Positions 33,730 to 41,865 are shown, numbered from the stretch's first letter. The stretch is 64,000 nucleotides of DNA from Microbacterium horticulturae (GCF_029094505.1 NZ_CP119108.1:3534001-3598000); one strand, 5' to 3'. Numbers and translations are program-made. Notes: generated from the sequence alone by a model not told the origin.

Positions 33730-33745
33730 CCGTATGTACTTACGG
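33730..33745. promoter_or_regulatory. Candidate TetR operator
   Basis: Palindrome CCGTA-TGTACT-TACGG. A wider inverted pair, CGAAACT (about 33717-33723) and AGTTTCG (about 33754-33760), is centred on nearly the same axis, so two nested sites may be used. It sits between the divergent TetR (start 33697) and DUF6069 (start 33782) genes. Confidence 0.55.
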
Positions 33746-33781
33746 AACTAGCGAGTTTCGTAAAGTCAACGGGAGGTCGCC

Positions 33782-34228
33782 ATGACCGGAACATCCTCTT
33801 CACCGCTCGCCGACGCAGCGCCGACACCGGCACGTGCGTCGCTCGGCTACCGCATCGGCGTTCTCACGGCAGCGATCGTCGTCGCCGTCGCGCTGAACGC
33901 CGGGATCGCCGCGATCGCCGTGGCAGCCGGGGCGCCGCCGCAGTTCGCGCCGCTCACTCTGCCCGTCTACGCCGCGTTCACGATCGTGCCGATGCTGCTC
34001 GGGTGGTTCGCCTGGCGCGCGGTGTCACGGCGCGTGAGCAATCCGCGCCGCACCATGCCGCTGCTGGCCGCGGCGGTGCTCGTCGTCTCGTACATTCCGG
34101 ACGTGCTGTTGCTGGTCACCGGATTCATCCCGGGCACGACGGTGGCAGGAGTCGTCGCGCTCATGGCCATGCACGTGGTCGTGATCAGCGTCGCCCTCGC
34201 CGGGTACACGCTCGCCGGGCGGAGGTGA
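33782..34228 (+). CDS. DUF6069-family membrane protein
   Basis: 148 residues with four membrane helices (about 23-45, 58-78, 92-114, 122-142). The pattern of YRIGVLTAAIVVAVALNAGI and FIPGTTVAGVVALMAMHVVV matches DUF6069 proteins, which often lie beside TetR regulators in actinobacteria. Function unknown. GGGAGG precedes the ATG. Confidence 0.8.
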   Translation: MTGTSSSPLADAAPTPARASLGYRIGVLTAAIVVAVALNAGIAAIAVAAGAPPQFAPLTLPVYAAFTIVPMLLGWFAWRAVSRRVSNPRRTMPLLAAAVLVVSYIPDVLLLVTGFIPGTTVAGVVALMAMHVVVISVALAGYTLAGRR

Positions 34229-34297
34229 CGGCCGCCGAGAACGACGGCGCAGCGCCCGAACCGATAGGGTCGGGCACAGTCGAGGGGAGCGCAGCCG

Positions 34298-34810
34298 ATG
34301 GACGCGAAGCCGCTGGTGGTCGTGATGGGAGTGTCGGGCTCGGGCAAGAGCACGATCGGCTCGGCTCTGGCCGAGAAGCTGGGAGTGGCGTTCATCGACG
34401 GTGACGATCTGCACCCTCAGGCGAACGTCGACAAGATGCATGCGGGCCATCCGCTCACCGACGACGACCGGTGGCCCTGGCTTGCCCGTGTCGGTCAGGC
34501 ACTGGACGATGCCGGTGACGACGGGCTCGTGATCGCCTGCTCTGCGCTCAAACGCAGCTATCGCGATGCGATCCTGAGCGAGGAGCCGCGTGCGCTCTTC
34601 CTGCACCTGACCGCGTCACAAGGGCTCATCGCCGGCCGACTCGAGCACCGCGACGATCACTTCATGCCTCCCGCGCTGCTCGACTCGCAGTTCGAGACGC
34701 TCGAGCCGCTCGGCGACGACGAGCCGGGTGTCGCGGTCGACGTGGGAGAGGATGTCGCGCACGTGGTGAGCTCTTCCGTCGACGCGCTGCGCGTGCTTCA
34801 GCGACGCTGA
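34298..34810 (+). CDS. gntK: Gluconokinase
   Basis: 170 residues, the normal GntK length. The Walker A motif is GVSGSGKST (about 11-19), followed by IDGDDLHPQANVDKMHAGHP, the gluconokinase signature, and CSALKRSYRD. It phosphorylates gluconate to 6-phosphogluconate with ATP. It sits 85 bp before a GntP-type permease, making a two-gene gluconate uptake unit. AGGGGAG precedes the ATG. Confidence 0.94.
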   Translation: MDAKPLVVVMGVSGSGKSTIGSALAEKLGVAFIDGDDLHPQANVDKMHAGHPLTDDDRWPWLARVGQALDDAGDDGLVIACSALKRSYRDAILSEEPRALFLHLTASQGLIAGRLEHRDDHFMPPALLDSQFETLEPLGDDEPGVAVDVGEDVAHVVSSSVDALRVLQRR

Positions 34811-34895
34811 CCACCCCCTTGCCCGGCCCAAGACCGAGGGAGTAGACACACAGGCACACGAATCGAAACGGTCGTCACCGAGCCGAGGAGGAGCC

Positions 34896-36386
34896 ATGCA
34901 CACACTCGACAGATGGGTCAACGCGGCGGGAGGCATCGTCCGGCACGCGGAGGAGTCCGCCACCGACCCGTGGAACGGGCACGACACCCTCGTCATCATC
35001 GCCACGATCATCGGCATCGCACTGGTGGTCGTTCTCATCGTGTGGGCAAAGTTCCACGCCTTTCTCGCGCTGACCATCGCGTCTCTGTTCGTCGGCCTGG
35101 TTTCAGGCATCTCCGTCGAGAAGGTCACTGGGTCGTATGAGACCGGCGTCGGCGGCGTGCTCGGCTATGTGGGCGTGCTGATCGCGCTGGGCGCGATCCT
35201 CGGCAAGCTGCTCGCCGACTCGGGCGGCGCCGACCAGGTCGTCGATACACTGCTGCGCGGCCGGCCGGCGACCCTGCCGTGGAAGATGGCGCTCATCGCC
35301 GGGATCATCGGCATCCCGATGTTCTTCGAGATCGGGCTGGTGCTGTTGATCCCCGTGGTCATGCTGGCGGTCAGCCGCTCGAACTCGAAGGCCATGCGGC
35401 TGGGGATCCCGGCGCTGGCCGGGCTGTCGGTGCTGCACGGGTTCATCCCGCCGCACCCCGGGCCTCTGGCCGCCATCGGGGTGTTGGGCGCCAACGTCGG
35501 CACGACGCTCGCGTTCGGGCTCATCGTCGCGATCCCGACCGTCATCATCGCCGGTCCCCTCTTCGGCCAGCTCGCGGCCCGGATGGTGCCCGTCGGCGCG
35601 GGTGGTGCGGCGATCGCCGTGACCGGCGGCGGAGGCTCGGGCAAAGAACCCGAGAAGGTCGAAGCCGAGAATCTCAGCACGACGACGACCCTCGCGCAGG
35701 ACCCGGGGGCGACACGTCGCCCGAGCTTCACGTGGACGCTCGTCACGATCCTCTCGCCGGTCGTGCTGATGCTGGCCAAGGCGGCGGCCGACCTCTGGGT
35801 GCCCGATGGATCCGTGCTGCGCCAGGTGCTCGACTTCATCGGCGACCCGGTCACGGCCCTGCTGATCGCCGTATTGCTGGCGATGGTGACGTTCGGCACC
35901 GCGGTCGGATTCTCACTGCCCGCGCTCGGCAAGAAGGTCGGCGAAAGTCTGCTGCCGATCGTCGGCGTCGTGTTCATCGTGGGTGCCGGTGGAGGCTTCA
36001 AGCAGGTGCTGGTTGACGGCGGCGCGGGAACCGCGATCGCCAAGATCGCCGTCGCCACGAGCCTGTCGGTCGTGCTTCTCGGCTGGATCATCGCCGTGCT
36101 CATCCGCCTCGCCACCGGATCCGCCACGGTGGCGACCGTGACCGCAGCGGGTATCATCGCCCCGCTCGCCGCCGATCTCGGCCCCGCGCACCTTGCCCTG
36201 CTCGTTCTCGCCGTGGGCGCGGGCTCGCTGTTCTTCTCGCACGTGAACGACGCGGGGTTCTGGCTGGTCAAGGAATACTTCGGGCTCACCGTCGGCCAGA
36301 CCATCAAGACCTGGTCGATCATGGAGACTCTGATCTCCGTGGTCGGCTTCCTGATGGTCCTGCTGCTCTGGGCGTTCACCGGGTAG
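34896..36386 (+). CDS. gntP: Gluconate:H+ symporter, GntP family
   Basis: 496 residues with about 12 helices. ADSGGADQVVDTLL, GIPMFFEIGLVLLIPV, HGFIPPHPGPLAAIGVLGAN and SLFFSHVNDAGFWLVKEYFG are the GntP-family signatures. A cytoplasmic loop of about 45 residues (GSGKEPEKVEAENLSTT) lies in the middle. It imports gluconate or a related sugar acid; the adjacent gntK supports gluconate. No GntR gene is nearby. GAGGAGG precedes the ATG at 34896. Confidence 0.93.
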   Translation: MHTLDRWVNAAGGIVRHAEESATDPWNGHDTLVIIATIIGIALVVVLIVWAKFHAFLALTIASLFVGLVSGISVEKVTGSYETGVGGVLGYVGVLIALGAILGKLLADSGGADQVVDTLLRGRPATLPWKMALIAGIIGIPMFFEIGLVLLIPVVMLAVSRSNSKAMRLGIPALAGLSVLHGFIPPHPGPLAAIGVLGANVGTTLAFGLIVAIPTVIIAGPLFGQLAARMVPVGAGGAAIAVTGGGGSGKEPEKVEAENLSTTTTLAQDPGATRRPSFTWTLVTILSPVVLMLAKAAADLWVPDGSVLRQVLDFIGDPVTALLIAVLLAMVTFGTAVGFSLPALGKKVGESLLPIVGVVFIVGAGGGFKQVLVDGGAGTAIAKIAVATSLSVVLLGWIIAVLIRLATGSATVATVTAAGIIAPLAADLGPAHLALLVLAVGAGSLFFSHVNDAGFWLVKEYFGLTVGQTIKTWSIMETLISVVGFLMVLLLWAFTG

Positions 36387-36463
36387 GGGAAGAGCGCGTG
36401 GGGATGTCTCTCAGATGGAGGTTGCTGCCACGCCGAGGGTGCCCGAAGGCTACCGCGAAGCAC

Positions 36464-36823
36464 TCAGCGCGGTCTGACCGGCGACCCGCTTCGTCGACGC
36501 AACGGCCTCCCAGCCGAGCCACCCACCGCCGTGGAAGCTGGAGGAGCCGCCGGCGTTTCACGCCAGCGTCCGCTCGCGATGTATGACACCGACGAGTTGA
36601 GAACGGCGACGAGGGGGACGGCGAAGAAGGCGCCGGGTATGCCGGCGACCATCGAACCTGCCGCGACGGCGAGGACGACCGCAAGTGGGTGCACTTTGAC
36701 GGCGTTGCCCATGACCAGGGGCTGCAAGACATGCCCTTCGATCTGTTGAACGAGCAGGACGATGGCCAGCATGACGACGGCGATCAGCCAGCCGTTGTAG
36801 ACGAGCGCGATCGTCGCGCTCGT
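36464..36823 (-). pseudogene. AI-2E-family transporter, C-terminal remnant
   Basis: About 119 residues are open. LAIVLLVQQIEGHVLQPLVM is the diagnostic AI-2E transporter block, followed by VHPLAVVLAVAAGSMVAGIP and GAFFAVPLVAVLNSSVSYI. That is the last third of a roughly 350-residue, 8-helix protein; the first two thirds are missing. The frame ends at a TAG inside the palindrome at 36794-36830, so the truncation point is that palindrome. There is no start codon at the right place. Confidence 0.8.
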
Positions 36824-36830
36824 CTACAAC
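36794..36830. repeat. Perfect 17-bp palindrome at a gene-fragment junction
   Basis: Arms GTTGTAGACGAGCGCGA (36794-36810) and its exact complement (36814-36830) with a 3-nt loop TCG. Each arm belongs to the coding end of a different truncated gene: an AI-2E transporter on the minus strand and a TetR protein on the plus strand. This is the kind of join produced by a fold-back or inversion event; it may also work as a bidirectional hairpin. Confidence 0.75.
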
Positions 36831-37208
36831 GCTCATCAGCAGCTCCGCGAGAACGTGATGAGCCATCTCGATCTTTCGGAGAACACCCCGGGCAAGCTCC
36901 TTCGCGCATACGTGCGCGCTATGACCTCAGGCTCGACAGCCACTGCGCAGTACTTCACCGCTGCGCCCACCTGGGCGGGGATCTACCAGATACACGAGGT
37001 CGCCGAGATCGCCGCCGCTGACTCGACATGGTGGAACGAGAACCTGGCAGCCGACGGTCTCGACGCGGACCGCATCATGATCGTGCGGCGTGCCGCAGAA
37101 GGGCTGGCCGCCGCGGCGGCGTACGGCGATGAGACCTCCGTCGTTGTAGAGCGGGCCCGCACGGTTCTCCTCCACCTTGCAAGTGGTGGCGAGATCGGAG
37201 CGCTCTGA
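36801..37208 (+). pseudogene. TetR-family regulator, C-terminal remnant
   Basis: 135 residues are open. VYNAHQQLRENVMSHLDLSE resembles the segment directly after the TetR HTH, and LLRAYVRAMTSGSTATAQYF, WWNENLAADGLDADRIMIVR and TVLLHLASGGEIGAL are a TetR ligand domain. The DNA-binding helices are absent. A TAG lies in the palindrome directly upstream, and the only start (GTG 36855) has no ribosome site. It is therefore a remnant that could not bind DNA. Confidence 0.7.
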
Positions 37209-37253
37209 CCGCCGAGAGAATCACGCGCGGCAGCAGCACGAGTCAAGAGAAGA

Positions 37254-37280
37254 GTGGATGCCGCGGCCCGCGGCATCCAC
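37254..37280. repeat. GGATGCCGCGG palindrome, family E copy 3
   Basis: Identical over 27 bp to 5706-5732: arms GTGGATGCCGCGG and its complement around a central C. It lies 45 bp after the TetR remnant stop. Confidence 0.65.
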
Positions 37281-37548
37281 TTCACTCGTTCGTCGCTGCC
37301 CGGTGAACCTTGGGCTGCGCGCGAAGCTTCTACATCGCCCAGTCGTAGTGGCTCGAAGTGGCCGACACCGCATACGAGCCGAGCGACGTCGTGCCGATTC
37401 ATCGAAGTGAGCCTTCGCGAGCGGTTCGTCATCGGAAAACCCGCCGTGCAGTCGACCTTCTGGGACAACGGCCGAAGACTCCTGCTGCCGAGCAGTCCTC
37501 CTGCTCGGCAGGTACCCGAAGGCACAGCCGACACCGTTGCAAGGCGGT

Positions 37549-37565
37549 ACTCGATATCGTCGAGT
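37549..37565. promoter_or_regulatory. Short palindrome in front of the ScoMcrA-head gene
   Basis: ACTCGA-TATCG-TCGAGT, ending 1 nt before the ATG at 37567. It covers the place of a ribosome site, and no Shine-Dalgarno is seen. It could be an operator or an RNA hairpin masking the start. Confidence 0.35.
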
Positions 37566-37566
37566 C

Positions 37567-38211
37567 ATGGTGTCGTACGCAGATCTCACTGACCGAAGAG
37601 CAGTCGAACGCGCACTCGACGAGTTCGACAGGCTTGGGAGGTGGTCGTTTCTCGAGAAGTACGGCTACGGCGAGGCGAAGGACTACTTCCTCGTCACGGA
37701 CACGGGTCGGTACGACTCGAAGGCGATATTCGCGGCCGCGTACGAAGCCCAGCACGGAGTCGCCATCGCGAACGACGAGATCAGCGGGGGCAAGACCGGT
37801 ACCGCCAAACGGCTGCAAGAACTCGGGTTCGTCATAGAGGGTCTCGACGACGAGCTCGGTCGTCGCACTTTCCGCACCTTCGATGCGGCGCTACGCGAGT
37901 TCCAGATTCCGTCCGAGAACCTCACCGCCGTTCGTGAGCATCTCGCGCAGTTCGAGTTCAGTGAGGCGTACATCCCGCGAAGCGGCAGTTACATCGCGAT
38001 GGTTCCAGCAGACGGCGGTCTGGTCCACTACATCAACCCCGGATCGATCTACTTCCGGAAGGCCGACGGAACCGGTGAACTCATCGCGCTCCCCGTAAAC
38101 CAGTTGGGGCGTAGCGGCTTCTCACGCAACGCCTCAGCGCACAGGCCGACCGAGGTGTGCCCCGAATGCTGGCTCGAGCTTCCCTCGAGCGGCGTGTGTC
38201 CGAATCACTGA
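37567..38211 (+). CDS. Stand-alone ScoMcrA-type N-terminal head-domain protein
   Basis: 214 residues. Residues 1-95 follow the head domain of the type IV restriction enzyme ScoMcrA: ALDEFDRLGRWSFLEKYGYG, then YFLVTDTGRYDSKAIFAAAY, then SGGKTGTAKRLQELGFVIEG. No HNH nuclease domain follows. A middle domain with SGSYIAMVPADGGLVHYIN is unassigned, and the C-terminus has CPECWLELPSSGVCPNH, a Cys-x2-Cys plus Cys-x2-His zinc knuckle. So it looks like a DNA-reading module without its nuclease. It lies at the left side of the low-GC island and is convergent with the reverse transcriptase operon. Confidence 0.7.
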   Translation: MVSYADLTDRRAVERALDEFDRLGRWSFLEKYGYGEAKDYFLVTDTGRYDSKAIFAAAYEAQHGVAIANDEISGGKTGTAKRLQELGFVIEGLDDELGRRTFRTFDAALREFQIPSENLTAVREHLAQFEFSEAYIPRSGSYIAMVPADGGLVHYINPGSIYFRKADGTGELIALPVNQLGRSGFSRNASAHRPTEVCPECWLELPSSGVCPNH

Positions 38212-38787
38212 CTGACACAGTGAGCACCGCTGGGTAGTCGTGGTTGAGGTCGGCGCGAACTTGACGAGCGAATACGCGGAGAACGTACCCTCCTCTACCG
38301 GGTCCGCGAGAATTCCTGGAGGGGGAGCCCCCCCGGTACGCGGACGAGAATTCGATCGACGAGCAGTCAGCGTATTAGCCGACCGGGGGCACCTGGGAGC
38401 TCAGTCAGTTGGTCGGAGACTCAGTGCCAAAGATGATTGCCCGGTGGCGACGCTCCCATCGGCTGGCTCCCAGACCTCAAGGCCCGCCATCTGCCCCTGA
38501 AAGCTGTCTGTGGGTTCCCGCTTGAAATGGCGGATCAGGCCGATATTCCATGGTATAAGGCAGTGGTTTCAGGTCGGGATTCCACGCGAAGTGGCCGATT
38601 CCTCTTCCCCCACCGCGATAGCCTGCTCGTCGGCGCTGAGCCGTCCTCGGCGCATCGTGCGCGCCTCAAGCGAGTTCTCGGCGGAGCACCGGCAACACTT
38701 CGCTGCCGACCAGGTCGATGACCTCATGGATCCCTACACCGTGCTTACTCAGCGACAACTACTGCGATCGCGGACGTCGTCGGCCGC
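38212..38787. other. Gene-free interval with remnants, between head-domain gene and RT
   Basis: 576 bp. Minus-strand codons ending at a TGA at 38666-38668 read VGIHEVIDLVGSEVLPVLRR and resemble the C-terminus of LLM flavin-dependent oxidoreductases; no further homology continues upstream. A stem pairs GTCCGCG with CGCGGAC at about 38301-38344, enclosing GGGGG-AG-CCCCC, and CGAGAATTC occurs twice (about 38309 and 38347). It could hold a structured RNA, but I cannot assign one. Confidence 0.5.
38666..38752 (-). pseudogene. LLM-class oxidoreductase C-terminal scrap
   Basis: About 28 codons ending in GSEVLPVLRRELA and stop, a tail common in luciferase-like flavin monooxygenases. It is cut off upstream by a TAG in frame. 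Too short to be certain. Confidence 0.35.
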
Positions 38788-39851
38788 TCAAGCGGTCTCG
38801 TACTGGGCCGAAGCGACGTATCCCGGAAGTGGGACTGGCTCGTGATCGCGCACGCGAGTCGCAAGACGAGTCAGGCTCGCAGTGCGCTTCGCTACTGATC
38901 GGGGCGATCCGGACAGGGCGACCGTCTTGTAGGCTTCCGGATATCTCGCTGCGATTGTCTTGACCCACTCGCGGTCGACTGATTCCGCATAGGAGAGCCG
39001 GCCGCCAAGCCTCCTGCTGACATAGCTTTCGGACGAAGGTGATCGGCGTGGCCCTCGAGTCCGTACGCGGTGATGTAGTGCAACTCTTGGCGGATCTTCG
39101 CGCGAAAAGTACGCGGGAGGCGCGGACGATCGCCAGTTGCGATGCTCAGGCCTGTGACCACCATGCGTTGGCCCCGCCGCGACGACCGAGACTTAGAGTG
39201 GTTGACCTGCAACTGGTGCTGTCCGGCGACCTGATTGAACGTATCGGTCACGTCGAACGCTTCCGCCCCTGAGAAGACGATGTCGTCTGCGTAACGCGAG
39301 ACCGTCAAGCCCTGCCCGGAAGCGAGCGCGAGGAGATCCGCGTCGAATCGATGCAGTGACGTGTTCGCCAACATAGGGCTCGTCATGAATCCCATCGGAA
39401 GGGAACCCGCAACAGTCGTGAGATCGGCTAGCACTCGGGCGATCTCTGAAACGACACCGAAGTGAGTCAGTCCGTCGACAACCATGGATCTCTTCACTTG
39501 CGTGAAGAAGTCCGCGAGATCGAACGTCTGAGTGAAGACTGCTCCGGTGTGTTGAAGCGCGTTGGACCTGATCGATCGGCCGCGCACGAATGCGTGGACA
39601 TTCTCGGGCAGGTCCTCCCCGAGCGGGGTGAGCAGGTCCAGGATCCGGCCATGGACTCTACGCAGTTGCTCATCCGTCACGAAAGTGATGAGCCTCCGCT
39701 TGCCGTTCTTCGACTGCACGTAGCGCACGTAGCCTTCGCCCGCTTCGACCCGGTCGACGAGCAAGCCAATCTCAGGCTCCGTCGCCCCGAGGTAGACCTC
39801 CAGGTGGCGCGGGCTCCGGATGAAGCTCAGGGGTGATGGCCGAGGGTTCAC
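38788..39851 (-). CDS. Retron-type reverse transcriptase, C-terminus in a second frame
   Basis: The uninterrupted frame is 38892-39851 (319 residues). RT blocks are in order: HAFVRGRSIRSNALQHTG (86-103), DLADFF (111-116, first catalytic Asp), LPMGFMTSP (151-159), YADD (187-190) and VTG (232-234), the last typical of retron RTs. From about residue 283 that frame loses homology, while the -1 frame reads GRLSYAESVDREWVKTIAAR and on to a TGA at 38788-38790; this is the normal RT thumb end. A one-base loss near 39003-39010 explains it (mutation, sequencing error or programmed shift). Start GTG at 39851 has no good ribosome site. It is last in a leftward three-gene operon after a DUF3800 gene. Confidence 0.85.
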
Positions 39852-39921
39852 TATGGCTCACTAGAAATTGCTGAACGACGATCGGACGCGACTCGCGCCC
39901 CGAATAATCCGCCCCCGGCCA

Positions 39922-40674
39922 TCACAGCAGCGGCAATCCACTTCGGGCTCGACGATGCACGCCGTGATCATACTCGACCAAGTGCGCGATGTGTGCTGGG
40001 AGACCAAGGTTCACTCGCGACCACTCGAACGGATTGGGCTTGTCAGCGAGGACCGCGGAAGCCGCAGCTAGTACGTAATCGGTGACGGCCAAGCCTGGAT
40101 CGCGCTTCGACCCGATCGCGCCGCTGATCTCGACGGGGCACCCTGCAGCTTGCTCGGCATCAGCTTTGACGGTTGCGACAATCCGGCCGTAAAGCGAGTT
40201 CATACTCGACTCCTCCTCAAATACACAGAGAAGCTGCTCGGTGCGGTAGCGCAGAGCAAGGTTGCGCAGGAGCGTGTAATACATGTTGATCCGCAGGTCC
40301 GCGCCGGAAACGCCGCTATCCCCCTTGGAGTACGCAACGTGCGCACGGAAGCCCAAGGTTCGCATCTTGTTCATAAAGCGCTCTCGCACCCCAGCGGAGT
40401 CGTCGACGAAGTGGAATCCCTTGGCGCGGAACGCACTCCGCTTCGCCTCGTCCGGCCACAAGACCGGGTCCGCGAGCACATCGGCGTGGCAACGCACGAC
40501 TCCCTGCTCGAGAACGGCTGCTTCCGGCACCGCGACTGCGCCCACCAGTTCTACTTTCGAGTTGGCGTCCGTGCCTGATTCGTCGAGGAAGATAGTGATC
40601 ACTTCAGATGACTCCGCAAACCTGCCGACAGCGGTCGCGTCGAGCAAAGCCGAGTCCTCGATCACAGGGTCCAA
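39922..40674 (-). CDS. DUF3800-family protein, probable retron effector
   Basis: Up to 250 residues from a TTG at 40674; GTG at 40602 (226 residues, reading VITIFLDESG) is the more natural family start. The DUF3800 landmarks are IFLDESGTD near the N-terminus and GLAVTDYVLAAASAVL near the C-terminus, which supply the conserved Asp-Glu and Asp of this predicted RNase H-like nuclease family. DUF3800 proteins are known as effectors of one class of retrons. Its stop is 70 bp before the RT start on the same strand, and the upstream gene ends 36 bp before the long start. Confidence 0.8.
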   Translation of the reverse strand: MDPVIEDSALLDATAVGRFAESSEVITIFLDESGTDANSKVELVGAVAVPEAAVLEQGVVRCHADVLADPVLWPDEAKRSAFRAKGFHFVDDSAGVRERFMNKMRTLGFRAHVAYSKGDSGVSGADLRINMYYTLLRNLALRYRTEQLLCVFEEESSMNSLYGRIVATVKADAEQAAGCPVEISGAIGSKRDPGLAVTDYVLAAASAVLADKPNPFEWSRVNLGLPAHIAHLVEYDHGVHRRARSGLPLL

Positions 40675-40710
40675 GCGTGCTGAACATAGTCGTTTGAGCA
40701 GCCAGCCACG

Positions 40711-41865
40711 CTAAGCAGCCGCGGCTCTCACGTCCTCCTGGATACCATCAACGAGGCTATGGAGTGTGCGCGTCTTGAGCTCCGGGTCAGAGCCCTTCCG
40801 ATAGGCGGCATTCACCAGGTCGCGCATCTCGATCGCGCGGCGCAGGCGATCGGTCTCGAGCTTTGGTCGCCAGGCCTCGGGAGTCTCGATGAGCGCTGCG
40901 ACATCGCCCGCGCGGGAGTGCAGGTAGTGCGTTCGGTAATCGTCGATCGGGCCGAACAGCGACGCGCCGCACGAGTCGACGCGGCAGCCCAAACGTGTGC
41001 GAATGTCACTGTGTCCGAGCAGTTCCTTCGCGCGGCGCATGCTGACGGTCGCGGCGATGCCGGGCAGGTAAACCCCCTGCCAGGTGCCCCCGGCCTTCTT
41101 GCCATCGGCGTTGAGCGTCGGTGGCCGGTTTTGTCGCGAGACGTCGGCGGCGTGGTCGACGTGCTCCATCTGGCCTACCCCTACGGAGAAGCCGTCGACA
41201 TGGCCGAGCGCAAACGCTGCTTGGCCGACGTTTCCTGAGCGGCCGAGGATGACGCGAACTCCCGCGTCGCGGAAGAGCCGAGCAGTGGCGAAAGCTGAAC
41301 GGATCTTGGGGATGCCATCATTCTCCGAGCCGAGCGGCGTGAAGCGGAGGTCGAGTTCGGTGAAGCCTGCCTCGGTATAGATCTTGACGATTTCATGTGA
41401 GAGTTCCTGGTTCAGGCGCGACTTAAGGGTAAGCACAGGACGGACACGCTTGTTGGTGGCAAGACGAGCCGCTTCGGCGAGGGCGAGGTTGAGATGCGCG
41501 CTGCGGTGGTCGCGGACAAGGAAGTGTGGCGGCGTGACGATGGTGACAACGTCGGGATGCGCGGTCAAGACCGCGTCAACGAGCAGCTGGCGCTCGTCAG
41601 CGCGGGCAACAAGTCGATCAAGGTCGTATGGCTCACCGGTGTAACCCGGCAAGCCATTCAGCGTAAGGCCTGGGTACTCCAGGCGCTCCGTGCGCGGGTC
41701 ATATAGTACGTCCAGGCCGGCGGCAATCGCGGCTTCGGCGGCTGAGGCCTGGTACTTCGCCGCCTTTGCGTGCAAAGTGATCGCTCCAACTCCCGCGCTC
41801 TGGCGCGCGAGAAAGTCCTCCACCTTGTGGTGGTCTTGATGATCCAGTTGAAATTCGACACCCAT
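40711..41865 (-). CDS. Uncharacterised protein, possibly TIM-barrel, first gene of the RT operon
   Basis: 384 residues, cytoplasmic. Alternating strands and helices suggest an alpha/beta barrel: ITLHAKAAKYQASAAEAAIA, LDVLYDPRTERLEYPGL, VTIVTPPHFLV, VRPVLTLKSRLNQELSHEIV, TELDLRFTPLGSENDGIPKI and GVRVILGRSGNVGQAAFALG. The region GCRVDSCGASLFGPIDDYRT followed by HYLH could bind a metal through Cys and His, loosely like the zinc site of tRNA-guanine transglycosylases, but I cannot claim homology. GGGGAG lies 6 nt before the ATG at 41865. It heads the operon with DUF3800 and RT and is divergent from the Xre gene. No function is assigned. Confidence 0.7.
   Translation of the reverse strand: MGVEFQLDHQDHHKVEDFLARQSAGVGAITLHAKAAKYQASAAEAAIAAGLDVLYDPRTERLEYPGLTLNGLPGYTGEPYDLDRLVARADERQLLVDAVLTAHPDVVTIVTPPHFLVRDHRSAHLNLALAEAARLATNKRVRPVLTLKSRLNQELSHEIVKIYTEAGFTELDLRFTPLGSENDGIPKIRSAFATARLFRDAGVRVILGRSGNVGQAAFALGHVDGFSVGVGQMEHVDHAADVSRQNRPPTLNADGKKAGGTWQGVYLPGIAATVSMRRAKELLGHSDIRTRLGCRVDSCGASLFGPIDDYRTHYLHSRAGDVAALIETPEAWRPKLETDRLRRAIEMRDLVNAAYRKGSDPELKTRTLHSLVDGIQEDVRAAAA

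Larger units (their letters stand above)
37209..37566. other. Gene-free interval before the ScoMcrA-head gene
   Basis: 358 bp. It contains the family E palindrome at 37254-37280 and a short palindrome at 37549-37565. No gene is supported in the rest. Confidence 0.55.

Noticed and set aside
36794..36830. A plain Rho-independent terminator
   Set aside because: The hairpin is inside two coding remnants, has no T tract on either side, and its arms encode protein.
38240..38845. Plus-strand frames of 80-110 codons before the RT gene
   Set aside because: Ser/Arg-rich with no ribosome site or recognisable domain, and minus-strand remnants overlap them.
40711..41865. A PdxJ (pyridoxine phosphate synthase) assignment
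   Set aside because: The start looks superficially similar, but PdxJ is about 240 residues and its catalytic motifs are not seen.
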